Assembly (NCBI GenBank): GCA_020852925.1
Contig: JADYZU010000073.1
Coordinates: 62,001-126,000 of the forward strand
Reading direction: 5' to 3'
Length of the DNA: 64,000 bases
Source of the DNA: Rubellimicrobium sp.
Lineage (GTDB): Bacteria; Pseudomonadota; Alphaproteobacteria; Rhodobacterales; Rhodobacteraceae
The notes beneath the pieces were generated by a model. That model had not been told where the DNA came from. It saw only the letters and a program-made list of their open reading frames with translations, and made no database searches. Made by a program: the position numbers and the translations under genes. Positions 18,583-27,281 of the stretch are shown here, in pieces (the first letter of the stretch is position 1; each line of letters begins with the position of its first letter).

Positions 18583-19730
18583 TGAACAGGCTACCCAACT
18601 GGGCGGACGTGATCCTGATCCCGCTCATCTCGATCGTGCTGGCCATGATCCTGTCGGGGGCGGTCATCGCCGCGATCGGGCAGAACCCGGTGACGGCGCT
18701 GCGCATCATGGTGGCGGGCGCCTTCGGCACCTCGAACAACTTCGGCTATACCCTTTACTACGCGACCAACTTCATCTTCACCGGGCTTGCGGTCTCGATC
18801 GCGTTTCACGCGCGGCTCTTCAACATCGGCGCCGAGGGGCAGGCCGGTCTGGGCGGCCTGGGGGTGGCGCTGGTGTGCCTCTACCTCCCCTGGCCGCACT
18901 GGAGCCTGGCGCTTGTGGCCGCGATCCTTGCGGCCTTTGCCTTCGGCGCGGCCTGGGCGGCGATTCCGGCCTATCTTCAGGTGCGGCGCGGCAGCCATAT
19001 CGTCATCACGACGATCATGTTCAACGCCATCGCCGCCGCGCTCCTGAACTACCTGCTGGTCAACATCATCAACCTCAAGGGCTCGATGGACCCGGCCACC
19101 GCCCGTTTCCCCGATTCCACGCATCTGCCGAGCCTGGCCGACATGCTGCGCCCGCTGGGCATCCCGTTCTCGACCACGGCGCCCGCGAACATCGCGCTGC
19201 TGCTGGCGATCCTGGCGGCGTTCCTGGTCTGGGTGCTGATCTGGCGCACGCGCCTGGGCTATGAACTGCGCGCCTTCGGCCATTCCGAATCGGCGGCGCG
19301 CTACGCCGGCATCAACGCCTTTCGCATCACCATGATCGTCATGCTGGCCTCGGGCGGGCTGGCGGGGCTTCTGGCCATCAACAAGGTCATGGGCGAAGCC
19401 GAGCGTCTGGTCGTCGGCGCGGTCGAGGGGGCGGGTTTCATCGGCATCGCGGTGGCGCTCATGGGGCGCAACCATCCGCTGGGCGTGATCCTTGCGGCGC
19501 TGCTTTTCGGGGCGCTGACGCAGGGGGGGCAGATCCTCAGCCAGAACCAGACCACCTCGATCCCGGTCGAACTGGTGATCGTGATTCAGGCGCTGGTCAT
19601 CATGTTCACCGGCGCCCTTGACGAAATGGTGCGCGCGCCGCTGGTGCGGCTGTTCCGGTCGCTGCGCGACAGGTCCGCGGCCCAGAGCCCGGGCCAGAAC
19701 CCGGGCCAGAACCCGGCATGGAAGGGGTGA
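18582..19730 (+). CDS. ABC transporter permease (BMP importer, first permease)
   Basis: About 382 residues with roughly nine hydrophobic segments and the branched-chain/ribose permease fold (BPD_transp_2). Diagnostic stretches: FNIGAEGQAGLGGLG and the cytoplasmic LRAFGHSESAARYAGIN loop that contacts the ATPase. The ATG at 18582 overlaps the ATPase stop; a GTG one codon earlier is equally in frame. The C-terminus ends with a GQNP duplication caused by a 12-base tandem repeat. Confidence 0.93.
   Translation: MNRLPNWADVILIPLISIVLAMILSGAVIAAIGQNPVTALRIMVAGAFGTSNNFGYTLYYATNFIFTGLAVSIAFHARLFNIGAEGQAGLGGLGVALVCLYLPWPHWSLALVAAILAAFAFGAAWAAIPAYLQVRRGSHIVITTIMFNAIAAALLNYLLVNIINLKGSMDPATARFPDSTHLPSLADMLRPLGIPFSTTAPANIALLLAILAAFLVWVLIWRTRLGYELRAFGHSESAARYAGINAFRITMIVMLASGGLAGLLAINKVMGEAERLVVGAVEGAGFIGIAVALMGRNHPLGVILAALLFGALTQGGQILSQNQTTSIPVELVIVIQALVIMFTGALDEMVRAPLVRLFRSLRDRSAAQSPGQNPGQNPAWKG
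19691..19714. repeat. 12-base tandem duplication in permease C-terminus
   Basis: GGGCCAGAACCC occurs twice in direct succession and encodes the repeated GQNP just before the stop codon. Confidence 0.7.
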
Positions 19731-19734
19731 CATC

Positions 19735-20715
19735 GTGGATTTCCTGACCTTCATCCTCCTGCTCGATTCCACGCTGCGCCTGTCCACGCCGCTGCTGCTG
19801 GCCTGCCTGGCCGGGCTCTTTTCCGAACGCTCCGGCGTGTTCGACATCGGGCTCGAGGGCAAGATGCTGATCGCGGCCTTCGTCGCGGCGACGGTGGCCT
19901 ATCTGACGGGATCGGTCTGGCTGGGCCTCTTGGGGGCGATCGTGTCCTCGGTGGCGATGTCGGTGCTGCATGGCCTTGCCGCGATCACCTTCCGCGGCAA
20001 TCAGCTCATCTCCGGGGTGGCGATCAACTTTCTGGCGGCCGGTCTGACCGTCCTCGTCTCGAACGCGATCTTCGGCCAGGGCGGGCGCACCCCCGGCCTG
20101 CCCGAGGACGCACGGTTCCCCACCATCGTCCTGCCCGGCGCGCTGACCCGGATCCCCGAGATCCGGCAGGCCGATCCGCTCATGCAGATCTGGTCGGAAC
20201 TGCTGTCCGGCCATACCGTGATCGTGCCTTTCACGCTGCTGCTTGTGCCGGCGACGTGGTGGCTGCTTTACCGGACGCGGTTCGGCCTGCGCCTGCGCGC
20301 CGTGGGCGAGAACCCGGCCGCCGTCGATACCGCCGGCGTCTCGGTGGTGCGGCTGCGGTGGATCGCGCTGGGGATCGCCGGGATCCTCTGCGGTATCGCC
20401 GGGGCCTATCTGTCGACCGCGATCCAGGCCAGTTTCATCAAGAACATGACCGCCGACCGGGGCTATCTGGCGCTGGCGGCGCTGATCTTTGCCAAATGGA
20501 AGCCCTGGAACGCGCTGGTGGCCTGTCTGCTGTTCGGGTTCCTCCAGGCGCTCGAGACCCAGACCCGCGCCGTGAACGACCTGATCGGCGTGGCGCTGCC
20601 GTCGCAGTTCTACAATGCCCTGCCCTTCATCCTGACCGTGGTCATCCTGGCCGGTTTCGTCGGCAAGGCGATCCCGCCCCGGGCCGGGGGCGAGCCCTAT
20701 GTGAAGGAAAGGTGA
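19735..20715 (+). CDS. ABC transporter permease (BMP importer, second permease)
   Basis: 326 residues starting at GTG 19735 (MDFLTFILLLDSTLRL), with GAAGGGGTGA just upstream; the in-frame ATG at 19618 would lie deep inside the previous gene. The GVFDIGLEGKMLIAAF motif and LRAVGENPAAVDTAGVS loop mark it as the NupQ/YufQ-like partner of the first permease. With the binding protein and ATPase it completes an importer, probably for nucleosides. The operon ends here; a 120-base gap follows. Confidence 0.93.
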   Translation: MDFLTFILLLDSTLRLSTPLLLACLAGLFSERSGVFDIGLEGKMLIAAFVAATVAYLTGSVWLGLLGAIVSSVAMSVLHGLAAITFRGNQLISGVAINFLAAGLTVLVSNAIFGQGGRTPGLPEDARFPTIVLPGALTRIPEIRQADPLMQIWSELLSGHTVIVPFTLLLVPATWWLLYRTRFGLRLRAVGENPAAVDTAGVSVVRLRWIALGIAGILCGIAGAYLSTAIQASFIKNMTADRGYLALAALIFAKWKPWNALVACLLFGFLQALETQTRAVNDLIGVALPSQFYNALPFILTVVILAGFVGKAIPPRAGGEPYVKER

Positions 20716-20835
20716 TCGGCGCCGCAACACGAAGGGGCTTGCGCGCGACTCGTCGCTCATGAGGATGGACCGGAACGCCGGGGCGTGATTCAGTCGGATC
20801 ACGCCCCTTCCCGCCTCCTGACCGGAGCGCCGCCG

Positions 20836-21750
20836 ATGCAGATCTACCTGCCCATCGCCGAAATCTCGGTGAACGCCTTTCTCCTTCTGGGGATCGGCGG
20901 GCTGGTGGGGGTGCTGTCGGGCATGTTCGGGGTGGGCGGCGGATTCCTGATCACGCCGCTTCTGTTCCTGATCGGTATCCCGCCGCCGGTGGCGGTGGCC
21001 ACTTCGGCCAACCAGATCGTCGCCACCTCGGTTTCGGCGCTGCTGGTGCATGTGAAGCGGCGCAGCGTCGATTACCGGATGGGGGCGATCCTGCGGGCGG
21101 GGGGGCTGGCCGGATCGACGGTCGGGGTGGGGCTTTTCAACGCGATGAAGCGGTGGGGGCAGGTCGATCTGCTGGTCGAACTGTGCTATGTTGGGCTTCT
21201 GGGCATCACCGGCGCGCTCATGCTGGCGGAATCGCTGCGCGCCCTCAGCCGCGCCCGCGCCGGGGCCGCGCCACGGCGGCGGCGGCATGGCTGGGTGCAG
21301 AACCTGCCGCTGCGGATGCGGTTCCGGGTGTCGGGCCTCTACAGCTCGGTGTTTCCGCCGCTCGGGGTCGGGTTCCTGGTCGGCGTGCTCTCGGCGATCA
21401 TGGGGGTTGGCGGCGGCTTCATCATGGTGCCGGCGATGATCTACCTGCTCGGGATACCGACAAGGGTGGTGATCGGCACCTCGCTGTTCCAGATCATCTT
21501 CACCACCGCCTATACGACCATGCTCCATGCCACGACCAACATGACGGTGGACATGGTGCTGGCGCTGCTTCTGATCCTGGGCGGGGTGGTCGGGGCGCAG
21601 GTGGGCGCGGTGCTGGGTGCGCGGCTCAGGGCGGAACAGTTGCGCATCCTGCTGGCGCTGCTGGTGCTGGCGGTCTGCCTTCAGATCGCGGCCGGGCTGG
21701 TGCTGCGGCCGTCCGAACTGTTCTCGCTCGAACAGGGGGCACCGCTGTGA
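20836..21750 (+). CDS. sulfite exporter TauE/SafE family protein
   Basis: 304 residues from ATG 20836, which follows GGAGCG; an upstream in-frame ATG adds 17 non-hydrophobic residues. About eight membrane segments are arranged as two related halves, each with the family repeat (GVLSGMFGVGGGFLITPLL and GVLSAIMGVGGGFIMVPAM). The family moves sulfite or other small anions or organosulfur compounds. The gene shares a GTGA overlap with the next gene, a TIGR02186 member, suggesting they form one transport unit. Confidence 0.9.
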   Translation: MQIYLPIAEISVNAFLLLGIGGLVGVLSGMFGVGGGFLITPLLFLIGIPPPVAVATSANQIVATSVSALLVHVKRRSVDYRMGAILRAGGLAGSTVGVGLFNAMKRWGQVDLLVELCYVGLLGITGALMLAESLRALSRARAGAAPRRRRHGWVQNLPLRMRFRVSGLYSSVFPPLGVGFLVGVLSAIMGVGGGFIMVPAMIYLLGIPTRVVIGTSLFQIIFTTAYTTMLHATTNMTVDMVLALLLILGGVVGAQVGAVLGARLRAEQLRILLALLVLAVCLQIAAGLVLRPSELFSLEQGAPL

Positions 21751-22559
21751 GGGGGGGCGCGGCCCTTGCGGCGCGTCTTGCCCATGCGGCGCGTCTTGCC
21801 CTGACGGCCATGGCCGCCCTGACCGCCCTCGCTGCCCTCCTGCCCGGCGCCGCCCCGGCCGAGGAAATCGTCCTTGGCCTGTCCGCCGACAACGTGGCGA
21901 TCACCACCACCTTCGACGGCTCGGACCTTCTGGTGTTCGGCGCGGTCAAGCGCGACGCCCCCGCGCCCGCGGGCCCGCCCCTCGAGGTGATCGTGACGGT
22001 CTCCGGCCCGCTCACCCCCGTCACCGTGCGCGAGAAAGAGCGCATCCTGGGCCTGTGGGTGAACCGCGACTGGATCCGGGTCAGCGCCGCGCCTTCGTTC
22101 TACGCCATCGCCACCACCGGCCCGCTCCGGGACATCCTGACCGAGACCGAGGATCTGCGCCAGTCCGTCACCATCCCGCGCGCGATCCGTTCGCTGGGCC
22201 ATGACATCGAGAACGCGGGCGATTTCGTCGATGCCCTCATCCGCATCCGCACCGCGCAGGGCGTCTACCGCGTGCAGGAGGGGGCGGTCGAGCTTGAGCA
22301 GGAAACGCTGTTTCGCGCCTCGTTCGACCTGCCCTCGAACCTGATCGAGGGCACCTATCACGCCCGCATCTTCCTCACCCGCGAGGGGGAACTGGTTGAC
22401 CGCCTCGATGCCACGATCACGGTCGAGAAAGTCGGCCTTGAACGCTGGCTCTTCAACCTCTCGCGGCAGGGGCCGTTCCTTTATGGCCTGCTGTCGCTGG
22501 TGCTGGCGGCGGTGGCGGGTTGGGCGGCCTCGGCGGCGGCGCAGGCGATCCGCCGCTGA
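21747..22559 (+). CDS. TIGR02186 family membrane-anchored periplasmic protein
   Basis: 270 residues, GTG start overlapping the TauE/SafE stop. A long hydrophobic leader ending LLPGAAPAEE suggests export. A beta-rich periplasmic domain follows (EEIVLGLSADNVAITTTFDGSDLLVFGAV), and one C-terminal membrane helix (GPFLYGLLSLVLAAVAGW). The family is known in alphaproteobacteria next to TauE/SafE genes; its role is unknown. I infer an accessory subunit of the transporter. A duplicated AARLAHAARLA in the leader comes from an imperfect tandem repeat. Confidence 0.85.
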   Translation: MRGGAALAARLAHAARLALTAMAALTALAALLPGAAPAEEIVLGLSADNVAITTTFDGSDLLVFGAVKRDAPAPAGPPLEVIVTVSGPLTPVTVREKERILGLWVNRDWIRVSAAPSFYAIATTGPLRDILTETEDLRQSVTIPRAIRSLGHDIENAGDFVDALIRIRTAQGVYRVQEGAVELEQETLFRASFDLPSNLIEGTYHARIFLTREGELVDRLDATITVEKVGLERWLFNLSRQGPFLYGLLSLVLAAVAGWAASAAAQAIRR

Positions 22560-22662
22560 TCGGCCGGGGGATCCTGTCCGGACGGACAGGCGGGCTTTCG
22601 CGGTGGCGGCGCCGTGCTACCATGGGTTGTGTCGGGTGGGTGCAGGCGGAAGGAATCAGGCC

Positions 22663-22878
22663 ATGGGCAGGGACTGGATCATCGGCGTCATCGACGACCT
22701 GCGCCGCTTTGCCGCGCTCAACGGGATGGACCGGCTGGCCGTCGCCCTTGACGAGGCGGCGACGGTGGCGGCCGAAGAGGCCGCCCGCCACGACAGGCCC
22801 CCCGCCCGCGATCGCGGCCCCGAATGCAGCGTCGATTGCAGCGCCGAATGCGGCATCGGCCACGCCCATCCGCGCTGA
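22663..22878 (+). CDS. small conserved-type protein with Cys/His-rich tail
   Basis: 71 residues starting MGRDWIIGVIDDLRRFAALNG after a clear ribosome site (GGAAGGA). The N-terminal 45 residues look like a short helical protein of a kind I associate with Rhodobacteraceae. The tail reads ECSVDCSAECGIGHAHPR, with three Cys spaced CxxxCxxxC plus HxH, which could bind a metal ion. No function is known. Base composition and the ribosome site favour a real gene. It lies alone between the TIGR02186 and helicase genes. Confidence 0.6.
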   Translation: MGRDWIIGVIDDLRRFAALNGMDRLAVALDEAATVAAEEAARHDRPPARDRGPECSVDCSAECGIGHAHPR

Positions 22879-23005
22879 AGGGCGGCAAAGGCTTATCACC
22901 GGCGCCCGGATCGGCTAGGCAGGCTCTGCCCATGGCGGAGACAACGATGCGACCTTCCCCCTGCCCCGCCGCCCCCCCTGCGCCGATCCGACGGGGCTGA
23001 CTGCG

Positions 23006-24568
23006 GTGTCCGATCCCGCCCCGATCACCGGCAACGGCCCCGGCAATGGCCCCGCCCTCGCCTTTTCTCCCGATCAGGCCGAGGCCTGGGATGCGCTGGC
23101 CGCGCTTCTTCACGGGGTCGGGGTCGATATCGAGGACGCCATCACCGCTCCCCCCGGCGAAGGCCCGGGCGCCGTGGCGGCGGTGATCGGCAAGGCCGGC
23201 TCGGGCAAGACCATGCTGCTGGCCGCGCTGACCCGCGCGCTGGCCGAGGCCGGGGTGGACATCGTTTCGGGCGACTGGGAGGGGCGACGGCGGCGCGACG
23301 GGCGCAGCGCGGCGATCCTTGCCCCCACGAACAAGGCCGCGGCCGTGCTGCGTGCGCGCGGCGTGCCGGCCACCACCATCCACCGCATCCTCTATTCCCC
23401 GGTCTACGACCCCGACTACGAGAGGGTGGCCGAATGGCTCTCGGGGCAGGGAGAGCGGCCGGAATCCGGCGTCCTGAGCGAATTGCAACTCGACCGGGCG
23501 ATGGCGGCCTTCCGCACCCATGGCTCGATCCCGGCGGCGCTGGCGGCGGCGGGGTTGCGGGGGTCGGATTTCATCACCGGCTGGAAACGGCGCGAATCGC
23601 CGCTCGACATCGGGCTGGTGGACGAAAGCTCGATGCTCGACGAACGGCAGTTCGCGGATTTGCGCGAGATCTTCCCGGCGCTGGTGCTGTTCGGCGATCC
23701 GGCGCAACTGCCGCCGGTGCAGGGCAGCGGCGGCATGGTGTTCGACAGCCTGCCCGAGGCGGATCGCCACATCCTGCACCGCGTTCACCGGCAGGAGGCC
23801 GACAACCCGATCCTCGACCTGGCCCATGCCCTGGCCGACCCGGACCTCGATTTCGCCGGGTTCGAGGACATGGTGCACGAGGCCGCATCGCGCGATCCGC
23901 GCGTGATCGTGGCGCAGCGGGTGGAATCCGATCTCATGGCGCGCTCGCCGGTGCTGGTGTGGCGCAACGTGACGCGCATCCGCCTCATCCAGGCGTTCCG
24001 CACCGCTCATGGCGCCCCCGAAGGCGCGCTTCTGCCCGGAGAGCCGCTGATCTGCGACGGGATCGAACTGCCGCTCAAGCACCGCAAGAAACGCCTCGAC
24101 CTCGAGGCGCGGGGCCTGATCAAGGGGGCGCAGGTGGTCTACCTCGGCCCCGGCAAGCGCGAGGGGTTTTCCCGGCTGCATGTGTTCGGCGCCCCCGAAC
24201 CGCAGGTCAGCGCCGCCAGCATCGTCAAGATCGAGAGCGAGGGCGAGGAGGAACCCTTCATGCCCTATGCCGCGCGCATGGGCGCGGTGTTCCTGCACGG
24301 CGCCGCGGTGACGATCCACAAGGCGCAGGGATCGCAATGGGAACGGGTGCAGGTCTATGCTCCCGACATCATGGTGGCCGCGCGCATGGGCCGGATCGAG
24401 GCCGGCCAGCCCCTGTGGAAACGGCTGGCCTATGTGGCGATCACGCGGGCCGAACGGGAATTGCGCTGGGTGGTGCGCCCGGCGCTGGCGCGGCCTTCGG
24501 CGCCGCTCGGCATCGGGGATCTGGGCGCGGCGCCGGGGATTCTGGATCTGACGGGGGGAATGGAATGA
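23006..24568 (+). CDS. RecD-like superfamily 1 ATP-dependent helicase
   Basis: 520 residues, GTG start. Helicase motifs in order: motif I GKAGSGKTM (62-70); motif Ia region ILAPTNKAAAVLRARGV; motif II VDESSMLD; motif III FGDPAQLPP; and motif VI-type VTIHKAQGSQWERVQVY followed by LAYVAITRAE. This is the UvrD-like C-terminal arrangement of RecD and TraA-type helicases. It is shorter than RecD2 and lacks its long N-terminus, so it belongs to a stand-alone group found in alphaproteobacteria with no settled role. Its stop overlaps the SDR start (ATGA). Confidence 0.85.
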   Translation: MSDPAPITGNGPGNGPALAFSPDQAEAWDALAALLHGVGVDIEDAITAPPGEGPGAVAAVIGKAGSGKTMLLAALTRALAEAGVDIVSGDWEGRRRRDGRSAAILAPTNKAAAVLRARGVPATTIHRILYSPVYDPDYERVAEWLSGQGERPESGVLSELQLDRAMAAFRTHGSIPAALAAAGLRGSDFITGWKRRESPLDIGLVDESSMLDERQFADLREIFPALVLFGDPAQLPPVQGSGGMVFDSLPEADRHILHRVHRQEADNPILDLAHALADPDLDFAGFEDMVHEAASRDPRVIVAQRVESDLMARSPVLVWRNVTRIRLIQAFRTAHGAPEGALLPGEPLICDGIELPLKHRKKRLDLEARGLIKGAQVVYLGPGKREGFSRLHVFGAPEPQVSAASIVKIESEGEEEPFMPYAARMGAVFLHGAAVTIHKAQGSQWERVQVYAPDIMVAARMGRIEAGQPLWKRLAYVAITRAERELRWVVRPALARPSAPLGIGDLGAAPGILDLTGGME

Positions 24569-25290
24569 GGACGATCATCGTGACCGGCGCATCGGCCGGG
24601 ATCGGGCGGGCCGTGGCGGAACGGTTCCTTGACGCGGGCTGGCGGGTCGGGCTCATCGCGCGGCGGGGCGCGCTGCTGGTCGATCTGGCGACCGGGCGCA
24701 ATGCCATGCCGATCCCCTGCGACGTGACCCAGCCCGACGAGGTGCGCCACGCCTTCGACGCCTTCATCGCCGAAACCGGGCGCCTTGACGTGCTGTTCAA
24801 CAACGCGGGCATCTTCACCACCCCCGCCATGATCGACGAAGTCGCGATCGAGGACTGGGACCGCGCGGTGGCGGTGAACCAGACCGGCATGTTCCTGTGC
24901 GCGCGCGCCGCCTTCGGCATCATGCGCCGGCAGGATCCGCAGGGCGGGCGGATCATCAACAACGGCTCCGTCAGCGCCCATGTCCCGCGCGAGGGCGCGG
25001 TGACCTATACCATGACGAAACACGCGATCACCGGCCTGACACGGCAGCTTGCCCTTGACGGACGGGCCTTCGCCATCGCCTGCGGCCAGATCGACATCGG
25101 CAACGCCCGCACCGAGATGGTTGCGGCCATGGCCGCGCGCGAACAGGCGGCGGGGCGGCCGGTGCCGCCGACGATGGACGTGGCGCTGGTGGCCGATGCG
25201 GTGCTGCGCATGGCCGAACTGCCGCCCGAGGCGAATGTCCTGTTCCAGACGCTCATGGCGACCAGGATGCCGCTGGTCGGGCGCGGCTAG
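24565..25290 (+). CDS. SDR family oxidoreductase
   Basis: 241 residues of the classical short-chain dehydrogenase fold. The NAD(P)-binding loop TGASAGIG is at 7-14, LFNNAGI follows, and the catalytic YTMTK supplies Tyr and Lys with a Ser in NNGSVSAH. The R in LIARR after beta-2 suggests NADP preference (inference). The substrate is unknown. It is translationally coupled to the helicase gene, an odd pairing that may only reflect compact packing. It ends with TAG, showing TAG is used here as an ordinary stop. Confidence 0.87.
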   Translation: MRTIIVTGASAGIGRAVAERFLDAGWRVGLIARRGALLVDLATGRNAMPIPCDVTQPDEVRHAFDAFIAETGRLDVLFNNAGIFTTPAMIDEVAIEDWDRAVAVNQTGMFLCARAAFGIMRRQDPQGGRIINNGSVSAHVPREGAVTYTMTKHAITGLTRQLALDGRAFAIACGQIDIGNARTEMVAAMAAREQAAGRPVPPTMDVALVADAVLRMAELPPEANVLFQTLMATRMPLVGRG

Positions 25291-25300
25291 CCGGACGGGA

Positions 25301-25322
25301 CGGGGGGCGGCGCCGCCCCCCG
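25301..25322. terminator. perfect 22-base GC palindrome between convergent genes
   Basis: CGGGGGGCGGC and its exact complement are adjacent, between the SDR stop (25290) and the convergent lipoprotein stop (25340). It is probably a bidirectional terminator, although no T-run follows on either side. Confidence 0.55.
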
Positions 25323-25339
25323 CCCCTGCCCCGGAACGC

Positions 25340-25687
25340 TCAGCGGACGTAGTAGGTGCCGATCGAGCACACGTTGATGCCGAAGTCCTGGATCGACTGG
25401 CCGTTCTGGAACTCGAACTTGAAGTCGAAGTTGCAGTAGCCGCTGCCGTCGGTGAAATCGACCATGATCGACTGGCCCGAAGGCAGGACCGAAGAGCCGA
25501 GCAGGTCTTCTTCCCAGTAGTTCGATCCCGAATTCGACCCGTAGAACCGCCAGATGGTCTGGCCGGTCTGGTTCACGATCAGGACGTTGCGGTTGTAGCC
25601 GTCTCCGACATAGCTGCCGGTGGTCTCGACACAGCCGGACAGTCCGGCCGCCAGCGCGATCGCGCCCAATGCCATTGCGATTCTCAT
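25340..25687 (-). CDS. small putative lipoprotein
   Basis: 115 residues. The signal peptide MRIAMALGAIALAAGLSGC ends in the lipobox LSGC, so the mature protein should start with a lipidated Cys. The mature part (NRNVLIVNQTGQTIWRFYGS, later GYCNFDFKFEF and NVCSIGTYYVR) is beta-rich with two Cys that might pair. The domain recalls small Rhodobacteraceae envelope lipoproteins of unknown function. It is monocistronic. Confidence 0.75.
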   Translation of the reverse strand: MRIAMALGAIALAAGLSGCVETTGSYVGDGYNRNVLIVNQTGQTIWRFYGSNSGSNYWEEDLLGSSVLPSGQSIMVDFTDGSGYCNFDFKFEFQNGQSIQDFGINVCSIGTYYVR

Positions 25688-25758
25688 GGGATCCTCCGGT
25701 AATGATGCCCCACCCTACGCAGGTCCGGGCACTCCGGGCAACGGGATTCACGGCGGGA

Positions 25759-27171
25759 TCAGCGGGCCCCGCCGGCCGCCCCCCCGCCGCCGTCCGCATC
25801 GCCCTGCGCGTCCTCTGCGCCGGTCAGGTGATGCGCGACCGAGGCCGCGTAATAGGCCAGAAGCGCCGATTCCTCCGGGTCCGGGGTGATGCGGCCCTCT
25901 GCCTCGCGGATCAGGCCGCGCCGCCCCAGCAGCCCCAGCGCATCCGCCACCGCCACCTCGGCGCTGCGGCGCGGGACCGAGATGCCGCGCGCGCCCAGCG
26001 CAGCAAAGCATTCCGCCACCTGCGCCACCAGATCTTCCCGCGTCATCGGCCCGCGCGTGCGCAGCAGGTGGCACACCAGCGGCACCGGCAGCACCGGCAC
26101 CGCCGCCGCGATCCCCGCCATCAGCCGGCGCGCCAGCGCCTCGGGCGTGATCCCGCCGCCGGCCATCTGCCCCGACAGCATCACCGGCGCCCCGAACGAG
26201 ACAGTCGCCGTGCCAAGGCGGCGGAACCGCCCGGTCAGGCGCTGCCCCAGATGCCGCACCGCCGCGCCAAGGATATAGCGCCAGGGCGGACGAAAGCGCC
26301 GCTCGCGCCGCAGACCGGCCGCGACGAGAAAGCGGTCCTCGATCACCCGGTCATAATTCAGCGCCACCGGCACGAAGGCCACATCGCGCCCGCCGGGCAC
26401 CCAGCCCTCGCAGATATAGCCAAGGATCCCCAGCTTGGGCTGCGCGATCCGCCCGTCAAGGCTCAGCCCGCCTTCGGGGAACACCGCCTGCGCATCGCCT
26501 TCGGCCGTCGCCATCTGGACATAGCGTTCAAGCACCCGCCGATAAAGCGGCCCGCGCGCGCCGCGCTGGATGAAATAGGCCCCCATCGCCCGGATCAGCA
26601 CCGACAGCGGCCAGACATGCGCCCATTCCCCCACCGCATAGGACAGCGTGGCCTGCCCCGAGACCAGATGCGTGACCAGGACATAATCCATGTTGGAGCG
26701 GTGGTTCATCACATAGACCACGGCCGCCTCGGGCGGGATGTCGTCCAGCGGATCGCGCGGCCCGGTGCCGATGCGCACATTGTAGAGCGAATGCGACAGC
26801 CAGCGCGACACCCGCGCGCCAAAGCCGAAATAGACCGAGGCCGAGAACGCCGGCACGATCTCGCGCGCATAGCGCCGCGCCTGCTGAAAGGCGACGGAAC
26901 CCGGCTCTCCGGTGCGGCGGGCCTGCGCGGCGGCGGCCTCGGCCACGGCGGGATCGTAGACCAGCCGCTCGATCATGTCGTGCCGCCGGGCAAGCTTGAA
27001 CGGCGCGATCGGCCGCTTGAGCCGAAGGTTCAGCCGCGCCACCGCCCGCTCCATCCGCCGGCGAAAGAACCAGCGCACCGAGGGGAACAGGAAATGCGAC
27101 GCGAAGGTGACCGCCGCGAACAGCACGATCAGCACGAACAGCCACAGCGGCAGGGTCACGGGGCGAAGCAT
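25759..27171 (-). CDS. PlsB-type glycerol-3-phosphate/lysophospholipid acyltransferase
   Basis: 470 residues from MLRPVTLPLWLFV at 27171; longer in-frame starts add GC-rich, non-conserved sequence. One N-terminal membrane helix precedes the acyltransferase core. The catalytic HX4D motif is NHRSNMD, followed by AYFIQRGA (motif II-like), FPEGGLS (motif III) and FVPVALNYDRVIED (motif IV). This set is typical of PlsB/GPAT proteins that put the first acyl chain on glycerol 3-phosphate. A 2-acyl step cannot be ruled out. It is last in the minus-strand run with the squalene/phytoene synthase-like gene. Confidence 0.87.
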   Translation of the reverse strand: MLRPVTLPLWLFVLIVLFAAVTFASHFLFPSVRWFFRRRMERAVARLNLRLKRPIAPFKLARRHDMIERLVYDPAVAEAAAAQARRTGEPGSVAFQQARRYAREIVPAFSASVYFGFGARVSRWLSHSLYNVRIGTGPRDPLDDIPPEAAVVYVMNHRSNMDYVLVTHLVSGQATLSYAVGEWAHVWPLSVLIRAMGAYFIQRGARGPLYRRVLERYVQMATAEGDAQAVFPEGGLSLDGRIAQPKLGILGYICEGWVPGGRDVAFVPVALNYDRVIEDRFLVAAGLRRERRFRPPWRYILGAAVRHLGQRLTGRFRRLGTATVSFGAPVMLSGQMAGGGITPEALARRLMAGIAAAVPVLPVPLVCHLLRTRGPMTREDLVAQVAECFAALGARGISVPRRSAEVAVADALGLLGRRGLIREAEGRITPDPEESALLAYYAASVAHHLTGAEDAQGDADGGGGAAGGAR

Positions 27172-27281
27172 GGCGCGACCGTGCCGCAAGCCCCGGCCAA
27201 GGACAATCCCCGCCCGCCCCGGACCGGATTTTCCGCGCCGGGGCATGGGATTGGCGTGACAGTCGCAGGCAGACGCCGCCC

